The position numbers and the translations under genes were made by a program. Below are positions 17,305 through 23,948 of a stretch of DNA of 23,948 nt, in pieces (the first letter of the stretch is position 1; each line of letters opens with the position of its first letter). The notes beneath the pieces were generated by a model. The model saw only the letters and a list, made by a program, of their open reading frames with translations. It had not been told where the DNA came from and ran no database searches. The DNA comes from Ruminococcaceae bacterium UBA5396 (GTDB lineage: Bacteria > Bacillota > Clostridia > Oscillospirales > Acutalibacteraceae): assembly GCA_002410715.1 (NCBI GenBank), contig DHOG01000158.1, forward strand, positions 34,218-58,165, given 5' to 3'.

Positions 17305-17343
17305 GCCGCGCTGAATGTTGCGTTCAGCGCGGCATGCGCTGAA
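17305..17343 (-). promoter_or_regulatory. Intercistronic stem-loop with two alternative pairings
   Basis: GCCGCGCTGAA (17305-17315) pairs perfectly with TTCAGCGCGGC (17323-17333), an 11-bp GC-rich stem with a 7-base loop. The inner element TTCAGCGC (17323-17330) can instead pair with GCGCTGAA (17336-17343), an 8-bp stem with a 5-base loop. The two stems exclude each other. The element lies between the GxGYxYP lipoprotein stop and the TTG start of the binding-protein fusion. No U-tract follows, so an mRNA stabiliser, processing site or switch is likelier than a terminator. Confidence 0.6.
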
Positions 17344-17349
17344 TATCAG

Positions 17350-19512
17350 TTATCTACCCACTAGCTCAACCTTTTCCAGTATGAGTGCTTCTGATTTTCC
17401 ACTCATTCCGTTATCGTAATCCACCGTTACCGTAATGCTTTTTCCTGCCAATTTTTTTACATTCGCATAAACACCCTGATATGATCTCGTAAACCTTGTC
17501 CAATTTGCAATCACTGTCTCGTTATTCCCATCCTTGATTCGAATCCGATAGCAACCGCCCGCCTGCGCGTCAGGAGCATGGAAATTAAAAATCATATATT
17601 CACTGCTGTTTGGTATCCTGAAATTGTAGGATGCAGATGCTTTTACCTGCCCGTCACTGAATCCGCCGTCACCGCGGAATACAATGCCGCTGCCGCTGCC
17701 CCATGCTGCTTTACCGCTAATCTTCCAGTTGTTTGTACCTTTGCGGAAATCCCATTCCGTCGGCTTGATATTGTCCTTCATAAGATGAAACATCTCATCG
17801 GGAGTCACTACCTCAACGTTTGACGGCAGTGACTTTATGATTCGGCTAACACTGTTTAATCCCTCAGCCCAAAGGTTTACAAAAATTAAAGTATAGCCGG
17901 CCGCAATTGTTGGGTCTTTCACCGACGATTCTTTCAGATATTTAATATAGCTGTTTTCTTCAGCCGTTGCTTTCGAACCGGCTTCCCAAAGCGTAAAGCG
18001 CGGTGCTACAACCGGTTTCCCGTTACTAAACCGAACCAATCCGTCAATTGATTTGTTAAAACCGTAGTTTTCATATATGATACCATCGCAATTTGGCTGC
18101 TTTGTATATGTCTCCCAAAGATAACCGTCAAAATAACTGTTGTGATCCAATATCTGCACCAAACGCATTCCGGTGCGCTCCAAATAATAATTTAGAGTTG
18201 CAGCCTGATATTTTAACTCATCCAATGGCATTCTGCTCGGATAAAAATAACCCATTCCGGAAGCCGAACATGCAAACGAATTCATACCGGCGTTATCGTA
18301 ATAATATTTTAGACTAAACGGCGCCAAATCTATCAGGGCCGGTGGAATACCCCAGCTGACCTTCATACTTTTACGGTCTGGCTGTTTCCAAAGCTTGGGC
18401 GAAGTATACATCGCATTCAGTACCACCTGCACATTATCTCCATCCGATACCTGAAACGCCACATAATGTTTACTGGAATCCGCTTTAATTCCACCCGCAT
18501 TTTTTTGGGGTTGCGTTTCCTGCAAATGATAGCCGCAGAACACACTTAGATTACTGGATAAACCGTCAGCAATCAAATACACTCCATTATCAGAGTAATT
18601 GTTGACAAATTCCTGTTCGCCCTTGGAATAATCTCCATATCCGATTGCTCGGGCATGTTTATCCATAGCTTTTAACAGTTTATCATGAAGAGCGGTGTTG
18701 CCGTATATAACAAAAGCTTTGCTTAGGGCCGCATAATCCCTGAGTTCATAGCTGTTCTTGGGATCTATTTCCACAACAATCTTATGGCTCAGGCTTTTCC
18801 AATAATTATCGAACAGCCATTGAAGGTTTTTCCCGCGTACATCCAGCTTCATTGTCAGTCCGAGTGATTTTGCTTTGGATTCCAATGACGGCGTTACGAC
18901 AAGGCATCCGAGAAGTCCCCCCAGTGAATTTGCGACATTCGTAGATTCACTTCCAGTACCATCGTATAAAATATAACCCTTTAATAAACTCTTAAACTGC
19001 CCTATTGTATTCCAGATATCACTCGAGGCTGTAAAGGATACATCATAATTATCTTTCAGATACTTTAAATACGTTGCGTAGTGTGAGTCAGAAAAATATA
19101 TTTGGGTCGAACTGCTCTGCGCAACATAACCCTGAAGCACAGCCATCATGATTTTCTCATCTTTTGTCATACTGTTCGAGGAATGACATATAAGCTTATC
19201 TGCTTTTACTGATTTTGTCATTACGGGATCCTGACTAATCTTTATAATCTTTTCCGGCGGTGCGGACGGTTCTGTTTTAACAGTTGATGACTCGGTTTTG
19301 AATGTTGTGTCCGATGATCGGCCTGCCGTTGTATTGGTCACTTGAATAGAGCCCTTTGTATTTGTTGCAGATTTGCTCTCTTTCATTGTTCCTGTAGTAA
19401 AACCTGTATTTTGATCAGAAGAATCCATTTGAGTGCTTTTACATCCGGTTATACCGTATATTGAAATCAGAATTGCACCAGATAGCGCAACCAACCGCCA
19501 AGCGAGCTTCAT
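17350..19512 (-). CDS. GxGYxYP-family lipoprotein with C-terminal beta-domain
   Basis: The protein has 720 residues from ATG 19512. A TTG two codons upstream is possible, but AAAGGAG lies 7 bases before the ATG. The signal peptide ends in the lipobox ITGC with Cys24, so it should be anchored to the outer face of the membrane. A Ser/Thr-rich linker runs to about 90. The GxGYxYP N-terminal part (about 100-300) includes VLQGYV and IYFSD, and the C-terminal part (about 345-590) includes VSDGDN at 355-360 and the signature GMGYFYP at 419-425. Residues 590-720 form an extra beta-rich domain with no counterpart in the cytosolic homologue at 576-2147; it resembles a carbohydrate-binding module, which is inference. 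It sits between two solute-binding protein genes, with hairpins in both flanking gaps. It is probably a surface glycan hydrolase of unknown specificity. Confidence 0.85.
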   Translation of the reverse strand: MKLAWRLVALSGAILISIYGITGCKSTQMDSSDQNTGFTTGTMKESKSATNTKGSIQVTNTTAGRSSDTTFKTESSTVKTEPSAPPEKIIKISQDPVMTKSVKADKLICHSSNSMTKDEKIMMAVLQGYVAQSSSTQIYFSDSHYATYLKYLKDNYDVSFTASSDIWNTIGQFKSLLKGYILYDGTGSESTNVANSLGGLLGCLVVTPSLESKAKSLGLTMKLDVRGKNLQWLFDNYWKSLSHKIVVEIDPKNSYELRDYAALSKAFVIYGNTALHDKLLKAMDKHARAIGYGDYSKGEQEFVNNYSDNGVYLIADGLSSNLSVFCGYHLQETQPQKNAGGIKADSSKHYVAFQVSDGDNVQVVLNAMYTSPKLWKQPDRKSMKVSWGIPPALIDLAPFSLKYYYDNAGMNSFACSASGMGYFYPSRMPLDELKYQAATLNYYLERTGMRLVQILDHNSYFDGYLWETYTKQPNCDGIIYENYGFNKSIDGLVRFSNGKPVVAPRFTLWEAGSKATAEENSYIKYLKESSVKDPTIAAGYTLIFVNLWAEGLNSVSRIIKSLPSNVEVVTPDEMFHLMKDNIKPTEWDFRKGTNNWKISGKAAWGSGSGIVFRGDGGFSDGQVKASASYNFRIPNSSEYMIFNFHAPDAQAGGCYRIRIKDGNNETVIANWTRFTRSYQGVYANVKKLAGKSITVTVDYDNGMSGKSEALILEKVELVGR

Positions 19513-19536
19513 CTGCAAACTCCTTTCAAAGGGCGA

Positions 19537-19563
19537 CGATATGCAAATCCACTCTGCATATCG
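19537..19563 (-). promoter_or_regulatory. Intercistronic stem-loop
   Basis: CGATATGCA (19537-19545) and TGCATATCG (19555-19563) form a perfect 9-bp stem with a 9-base loop. It lies between the stop of the solute-binding lipoprotein and the ribosome site of the GxGYxYP lipoprotein. No T-run follows it on the transcribed strand. A hairpin after a solute-binding gene commonly protects its mRNA from 3' decay (known for malE-type operons); that role here is inferred. Confidence 0.55.
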
Positions 19564-19577
19564 CCACGATTCCCTTT

Positions 19578-21050
19578 TTACACGTATTTCTGAATGGCCT
19601 TATCCGCAACCCTGGCAGCACTGTCCAAAGCACTTTTGGCCGGAGTTCCACGAATCACCAACGAACATGCGCCGTCAATCGCTTTTTCTATTTCCGCCCA
19701 TGCCGGGGAATTTGGACGTGCTTTTGATAATTCCAGTTGCTTACGGCATGCCTGCCACAAATCGCTCTTGTATTCCGGATAATCGTACCCGCCTTTTAAA
19801 GTAGGTAATTGCCACAACTTTGAGCAGTAATTGACCTGATATTTTTCATCAGTCGCCAGATGACGCATAAACTCATATGCATATTTGGCATTTTCCTTTA
19901 TTTTATCATTCTTGACGAGGGACAGAGCATACATTCCCATGCCTGAATAACGCGGAACACCTTTTTTTAATTCCGGCATCAGACTTATGCCATAATCAGC
20001 GTTTCTTCCCGGATTAACAAAATCCTTAATATCCCAGGAACCGCCCTCAATAAAACCTACACGGCCTGTCAGGAACTCGACAGTTGAATAATAATCATCC
20101 TTGACAAGCTTATTTGCGCGCGTTTCGACAAGCATCATATTCATAGCCTGAACGCCTGCGTCACTGTTAAAAGTGGATTTCAATCCGTCTGCACTTAAAA
20201 CATCTCCGCCCAGACGCCACAGGTACGTACAGAATGTAAATGCCGTCCATCCCCCAACGATACCGTCTCCGGCAACCGGAATTGTAAACGCGGATTCAAA
20301 CTGGTCAATCTGGTCTTTTACAGAATTAATTGCTTTTCCCGCACTGATTAATTCCTGCCATGTATTTGGAGGATTGACTCCAGCTTTTTTAAGAATGTCT
20401 TTATTGTAAGAAAAGGTAATGACGTTTGCGTCAAAAGGAAGCGCATACGGTTTGTTCTGATACAGAATCGGTTCCCATGTTGAAGCAATATATTTGCCTT
20501 TTACTTTATCGCTGTTTGCACCATACTGCCCCAGCTCGTAAACCTGGTTTGTACGAGCAAGTTCTGCCACATATGTATGTGAAAGCTTCACGATATCCGG
20601 CTGCGTTTTAGCCGCCAGCGCAGCTTTCAGATCCGTATACATATCAGGCCCTTTTGCTACAATGTCAACCTTCTGATTTGGATAAACCTTCTTAAAATCT
20701 AAGGACAGTTGATAAACAATTGATTTCGCGTCCGTAGTATCCGGCCACCATATCGTGATTTTTCCCGCCGTTTTATCTATCTTAACATCATCCCAGGTTT
20801 CCCCCTGATTTCCCTTGTAAGCGGTAGTCGTTGTAATATTACCGCTTTTTGATGTCGTATCGGAATTGCTCGCTTGCGAGCCAGTTGTACCTGAAGAATT
20901 TGTTTCAGAAATAGAACTTTCGGTTAAGCTAACAGATCCGGTGGTTTTGGATGATCCGCTGTTATCTTCAGGTTTCTTACCGCAGCCGCTGACAATAACG
21001 ATTAAGAGTGATATTACCGAAAATATAGAAGCTAACTGTTTAAGGTTCAT
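19578..21050 (-). CDS. Extracellular solute-binding lipoprotein, sugar ABC transporter (family 1)
   Basis: This 490-residue protein has a lipoprotein signal (VSGC, Cys23) followed by a Ser/Thr-rich spacer to about residue 85. The mature domain begins with KITIWWPDTTDAKSI and contains the family hallmarks KAALAAKTQPDIVKL, PYALPFDANVITFSYNKDIL, PPNTWQEL and a late GGSWDIKDF ligand-site segment. Family 1 members capture oligosaccharides or sugars for CUT1 importers. The frame extends to an ATG at 21071, but GGAAGGGG lies 11 bases before ATG 21050, and only the latter gives the canonical short charged start (MNLKQ). No permease gene is adjacent. It could serve either of the permease pairs at 14343-12564 and 7943-6166, and the second pair has no neighbouring binding protein. 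Function at family level is firm; ligand is unknown. Confidence 0.93.
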   Translation of the reverse strand: MNLKQLASIFSVISLLIVIVSGCGKKPEDNSGSSKTTGSVSLTESSISETNSSGTTGSQASNSDTTSKSGNITTTTAYKGNQGETWDDVKIDKTAGKITIWWPDTTDAKSIVYQLSLDFKKVYPNQKVDIVAKGPDMYTDLKAALAAKTQPDIVKLSHTYVAELARTNQVYELGQYGANSDKVKGKYIASTWEPILYQNKPYALPFDANVITFSYNKDILKKAGVNPPNTWQELISAGKAINSVKDQIDQFESAFTIPVAGDGIVGGWTAFTFCTYLWRLGGDVLSADGLKSTFNSDAGVQAMNMMLVETRANKLVKDDYYSTVEFLTGRVGFIEGGSWDIKDFVNPGRNADYGISLMPELKKGVPRYSGMGMYALSLVKNDKIKENAKYAYEFMRHLATDEKYQVNYCSKLWQLPTLKGGYDYPEYKSDLWQACRKQLELSKARPNSPAWAEIEKAIDGACSLVIRGTPAKSALDSAARVADKAIQKYV

Positions 21051-21106
21051 TTTGGGACACGCCCCTTCCATAGCAGAAATAACTTGTGTTCATAAATCGC
21101 GTTACC

Positions 21107-21147
21107 GCAGAAGCGCCGCACAGATTTCGTTACTGTGAGCGCTCTGC
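21107..21147 (-). promoter_or_regulatory. Long imperfect intercistronic stem-loop
   Basis: Three paired blocks, GCAG/CTGC, AGCGC/GCGCT and CACAG/CTGTG, are separated by one- or two-base bulges and close a 9-base loop. The hairpin fills the middle of the 112-base gap between the LamG gene stop and the solute-binding lipoprotein start at 21050. No U-run follows in the direction of transcription. The rest of the gap shows no clear promoter. Confidence 0.5.
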
Positions 21148-21162
21148 GACAACAGCAATGAT

Positions 21163-22905
21163 TTAAGCGCTTTTCTTCTTATTTAAGACCATAACTGCCG
21201 AGGCTGCAAGCACTAATATCGCAATAGCTCCGGTAACCGGTGATGCATCACCGGTGTCAGGCGATTCATCCGCATTTTGAGTCGTTTCTGTTTGCTCCGT
21301 ATCTTCTGTAACAATTGTGGTAGCAGCAGTAGTAGGACTGGTGGTTTGCTCACCGCCAGTGCCATCGTCCGGATTAGCAGGAGTCTCACCGGCATTCAAC
21401 AAACCGACTTCAGCAACTGTGAAACCACGTGAATAAACGCGGAGCTCATCTATCGAGCCTTCAAACAGAGCATCCTGTACAAATCTGGACATGCCGATAT
21501 AGTTCTCCGAAGACTCTCCGATATCGCTAAAGTCCACTAAATTCGTTGTTGAACAAACCGCTGATCCATTTACATAAACTGTCATGAGCTTATCCTTAAC
21601 AGTAACTGCAACATGATTCCATTCGCCTTTTTTAATCGTTTTATCCTCATTATATGCTGAACTGAACGTTGTGCCAGGCTGTCCGAACCATCCATCGGTT
21701 GTCATAGCAGCTTCTATACGACCCCATTCGGCGTCATCGCTTGTGCTTAGGATAACAGAGAAAAATTTTGTTCCTAATCCAATGTCAAATAATCGCACAT
21801 AAGGCTTAATTGCCACTGGTTTCACCCACAATGAGACAGTCATTTCATTCGTGATGCCGGACAATATGTCATCGGTAATCAGACCATATGTGAAAACGCC
21901 GTCAAATGTTGCGTATTTGCCATACTGATTATTAAGAGGCCCGTCTTCGTCTGAACGTACGATTTCACCAGTTTCTTCTAAAATGTTATTCTTGGAAACA
22001 GAGTCTCGCCCAACATTATCAAAATCAAAACTAAAGTGATATTTCAAATCTGAAGTTAAATCTGCAGGCTCCGGCGGAGCGGGAGGGGTAGCTGCATCTC
22101 TTAGTTCTACAATTGCATTTTCAGATAAGGCTTTATTATAGACACGTAATTCATCAAACTGACCGGTCGGCGATTCATTCCAATAGGATCTTCCGATCTG
22201 GTTCCAGATATTTAATCCATCGCTTTCATAGTCGGGGAGCTTGATGTCATTTTTTTCCGCTTTTTTAGCGCCATCCACATAGAAAACAAGCGCATCCGCT
22301 GTATCCCCACGGGTTATAGTTAAAGTATAAAGATGCCATTGATCGTCATTTGATGGAACAGCAGTTTCTGACTGAAATAAGCGGGTAGCATCCGAGCCTG
22401 TGGCATCAGACACCCAGACACACAATGGGTTTCCTTCAAAACCTGTAGCGTGGAATGTGATTTTCTTTACTAGCATCTTATCACCAAAAGCTAATACAGT
22501 CTGGTATTCGGCCATCGCACTTGTTCCTTTAAACCAGAATGATATTGTTTGATCTGTATTAGCAACTGTACTTCTAAAGTTATCCGGAATTGCTAACATA
22601 CCATCCGTAACCGGTAAATCAAGTGCTTTACCATAACCCGTTTTCCCATCAGAAACAGTTGCCGTCACTCCATCAGTCGTGCGGGTGTCATTTTCCGCAG
22701 GTTTCGCGGGAAATGCATCAAACCCACCGCCTGACTTGTCATTAAACATCGTACTGGAATCGCCTTCAAAATCATAATATAGTTTTAAGCCATCATTGAA
22801 ATCTGTGGAAGACACTGCAGGCTCTGCAGAAGACATTACCGGAGTTAAAGTCAGGAGACCTACCAGAACCAAACCAAGTAAACTTTTGATACTGTGCTTT
22901 TTCAT
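21163..22905 (-). CDS. Two-LamG surface protein with SPDTGD sortase-type signal
   Basis: The 580-residue protein has a signal peptide (1-27, MKKHSIKSLL to SSA). Two LamG/concanavalin-A-like lectin domains follow. The first spans about 35-272, with the paired strands TISFWFKG and QFDELRVYNKAL. The second spans about 286-505, with MTVSLWVKP and SIDELRVYSRGF. A Thr-rich wall-spanning linker covers 515-547. Then come SPDTGD at 548-553, a hydrophobic stretch and a KKK tail. That layout matches Gram-positive sortase substrates, with SPDTG in place of LPXTG. No sortase gene is in the window. LamG domains commonly bind or, less often, cleave glycans; I see no clear catalytic motif, so binding is more likely. 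AGGAGG lies 6 bases before the ATG. The gene lies between the GH127-like gene and the first solute-binding protein. Confidence 0.87.
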   Translation of the reverse strand: MKKHSIKSLLGLVLVGLLTLTPVMSSAEPAVSSTDFNDGLKLYYDFEGDSSTMFNDKSGGGFDAFPAKPAENDTRTTDGVTATVSDGKTGYGKALDLPVTDGMLAIPDNFRSTVANTDQTISFWFKGTSAMAEYQTVLAFGDKMLVKKITFHATGFEGNPLCVWVSDATGSDATRLFQSETAVPSNDDQWHLYTLTITRGDTADALVFYVDGAKKAEKNDIKLPDYESDGLNIWNQIGRSYWNESPTGQFDELRVYNKALSENAIVELRDAATPPAPPEPADLTSDLKYHFSFDFDNVGRDSVSKNNILEETGEIVRSDEDGPLNNQYGKYATFDGVFTYGLITDDILSGITNEMTVSLWVKPVAIKPYVRLFDIGLGTKFFSVILSTSDDAEWGRIEAAMTTDGWFGQPGTTFSSAYNEDKTIKKGEWNHVAVTVKDKLMTVYVNGSAVCSTTNLVDFSDIGESSENYIGMSRFVQDALFEGSIDELRVYSRGFTVAEVGLLNAGETPANPDDGTGGEQTTSPTTAATTIVTEDTEQTETTQNADESPDTGDASPVTGAIAILVLAASAVMVLNKKKSA

Positions 22906-22984
22906 TTTTATCCTCCTAGTATTTATTTGGGTCGCCAGAAACCTTTGATAAATATGAATCAGTAGACTGTATCACCCCCATTTT

Positions 22985-22999
22985 ATCTGCTTCGCAGAT
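22985..22999 (-). promoter_or_regulatory. Small hairpin overlapping the GH127-like stop codon
   Basis: ATCTGC (22985-22990) and GCAGAT (22994-22999) form a perfect 6-bp stem around a 3-base loop, beginning within the TAA stop of the GH127-like gene. It is followed by AAAATGGG rather than a U-tract. It may mark the 3' end of a processed segment or be chance. Confidence 0.3.
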
Positions 23000-23948
23000 T
23001 ACCTGTAATGACTTCGCTCCATGTACACAGACAGATTTTCACCCTGACTTATTTCATAATAAGGTACAAAGGTAAATTCACGATTCAACGCATCGGTCAC
23101 CGAAAATTTCAGAGAACTTTGCGATTGCCGTACAAAAACTTCGTTCAAATCTCTGCCATCTATTGAAATATCGCCATTCACGACTCCCTTGGCGACAAGA
23201 ACAACCGGGCCGTACATAAAAGTCCCGAAGTCTGCGTTTGTATCATCACAGGGTACAAATGTAATATCAGTGCCCAATTCAATTTCAACTAAATCCCCGT
23301 CATTCCATGATCTGCCTATACACATCCATGAACCTGGCATGCTGTCAATTCCCCATTGTTCATTACTGCTGTTGACACAAATAAACTCGCCATTTATCTT
23401 CACCTTTACTGTTCCTCTTACCCATTGAGGAATACGAATATAAAAATCAAAATCCGCTGTCCCTTCAGTTTCTATCTGATACCGGGTAGCAAAAGTATTC
23501 GGAAATTGGGAAGTTTGAGTTACGGAAACTTTTTTACCGTTATATATATTCTCAACCTTTGATGATACAAAAAGATTAGAGTACAGTGAGTCTTGTGTAT
23601 TAAAATAGATTAAATTGGTATATTCTGTAAGACAGAGCGGATATGTTCCAGAGCAGCATGGCCACCCCTCGTGAAACATGAATTTTGTAGCGCCGCGCTG
23701 CGCAAAACACCCGTAATAAAATGTTTCACCGCGCTTTTTGCCATTACGCATGTCAGAAGCCGCCATAATATAATTGTAAAGCTGCTTTTCCAGCCAGTCT
23801 CCAAACCGAGATTGGCCAGTCAGACTTAATAAATATCGACCAAGTTTGAATCCGGCCCAAGTGCAACATGGTATTTCATAAGACCATTTATAAGCCCGCA
23901 TCATATTCGCCAGATTTTTAGTATCCCCTACAAGACACTCGCCGGGGC
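22999..23948 (-). CDS. GH127/DUF1680 (beta-L-arabinofuranosidase-like) protein, C-terminal part
   Basis: The frame is open to the right edge of the window, so the gene starts outside it. An internal ATG at 23904 is not a credible start, because the protein reads GECLVGDTKNLAN before it. About 315 residues are visible. They contain the GH127-type segments CCTWAGFKLGRYLL (Cys pair at about 23863-23868) and WPCCSGTYPLCLTEY (Cys pair at about 23653-23658), followed by a beta-rich C-terminal domain ending at TAA 22999. In characterised GH127 enzymes a Cys of the CC pair is the nucleophile and Cys/Glu residues bind zinc. Both CC cysteines are present here. The Glu expected two residues before the first Cys is Ile, with a Glu one residue further away. 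Whether it is exported cannot be seen. Family call is good; activity is uncertain. Confidence 0.78.
   Translation of the reverse strand, partial: PGECLVGDTKNLANMMRAYKWSYEIPCCTWAGFKLGRYLLSLTGQSRFGDWLEKQLYNYIMAASDMRNGKKRGETFYYGCFAQRGATKFMFHEGWPCCSGTYPLCLTEYTNLIYFNTQDSLYSNLFVSSKVENIYNGKKVSVTQTSQFPNTFATRYQIETEGTADFDFYIRIPQWVRGTVKVKINGEFICVNSSNEQWGIDSMPGSWMCIGRSWNDGDLVEIELGTDITFVPCDDTNADFGTFMYGPVVLVAKGVVNGDISIDGRDLNEVFVRQSQSSLKFSVTDALNREFTFVPYYEISQGENLSVYMERSHYR

Noticed and set aside
17305..17333. Rho-independent terminator after the GxGYxYP lipoprotein gene
   Set aside because: The stem is strong but no run of U residues follows on the transcribed strand, and the next gene starts shortly after.
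21051..21071. ATG at 21071 as the start of the solute-binding lipoprotein
   Set aside because: It overlaps the GGAAGGGG ribosome site of ATG 21050, and the resulting N-terminus MEGACPK does not fit a lipoprotein signal as well.
23610..23804. Short alternative minus-strand frame inside the GH127-like gene
   Set aside because: It is out of frame with the conserved GH127 motifs and has no independent support.

Overview
All fifteen genes in this window lie on the minus strand, so transcription runs from the right end (about 23948) to the left end. The DNA is mostly AT-rich, with strong AGGAGG-type ribosome binding sites, Ser/Thr-rich linkers after lipoprotein cysteines, an SPDTGD-type C-terminal sorting signal and two TTG starts. 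This points to a low-GC Gram-positive bacterium, most likely a clostridial Bacillota (Oscillospiraceae/Clostridia-like). That assignment is inferred from style; there is no rRNA or other marker gene. Gaps between genes range from 4 to 141 bases, and there is no RNA gene, insertion sequence, CRISPR array or convincing terminator.

Upstream block, surface and capture (23948 to 14368): the 3' part of a GH127/DUF1680-like gene, a two-LamG surface protein with an apparent sortase signal, a lipoprotein sugar-binding protein, a GxGYxYP-family lipoprotein with an added C-terminal beta-domain, and a 969-residue exported protein joining two carbohydrate-binding-like domains to a solute-binding protein. 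Every junction among the first four genes, and the junction before the 969-residue protein, contains a hairpin. The last of these has two mutually exclusive pairings.

Middle block, transport (14343 to 6166): a MalF/MalG-type permease pair, an NHL + TPR + Yip1-like membrane protein, a DUF5696 exported protein, and a second permease pair. No ATPase gene is present, so a shared MsmX/UgpC-type ATPase encoded elsewhere probably powers both transporters.

Downstream block, intracellular (6024 to 1): a GH38-type alpha-mannosidase homologue whose catalytic Asp position holds Thr, a HAD phosphatase/phosphomutase-like protein, a second GxGYxYP protein without a signal peptide, and the start of a uroporphyrinogen-decarboxylase-family gene. 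The 141-base gap before GH38 carries a 7-bp inverted repeat with an 11-bp spacer and a TTGACA box, so this block may also be transcribed on its own. The GH38 gene is clearly richer in GC than the transport genes.

Taken together this looks like a dedicated uptake and degradation locus for an unidentified glycan: surface binding, capture by two binding proteins, import through two permease pairs, and cytoplasmic processing. Its least understood parts are the paired exported and cytosolic GxGYxYP proteins, DUF5696, the NHL/TPR/Yip1 protein and the nucleophile-less GH38 protein.
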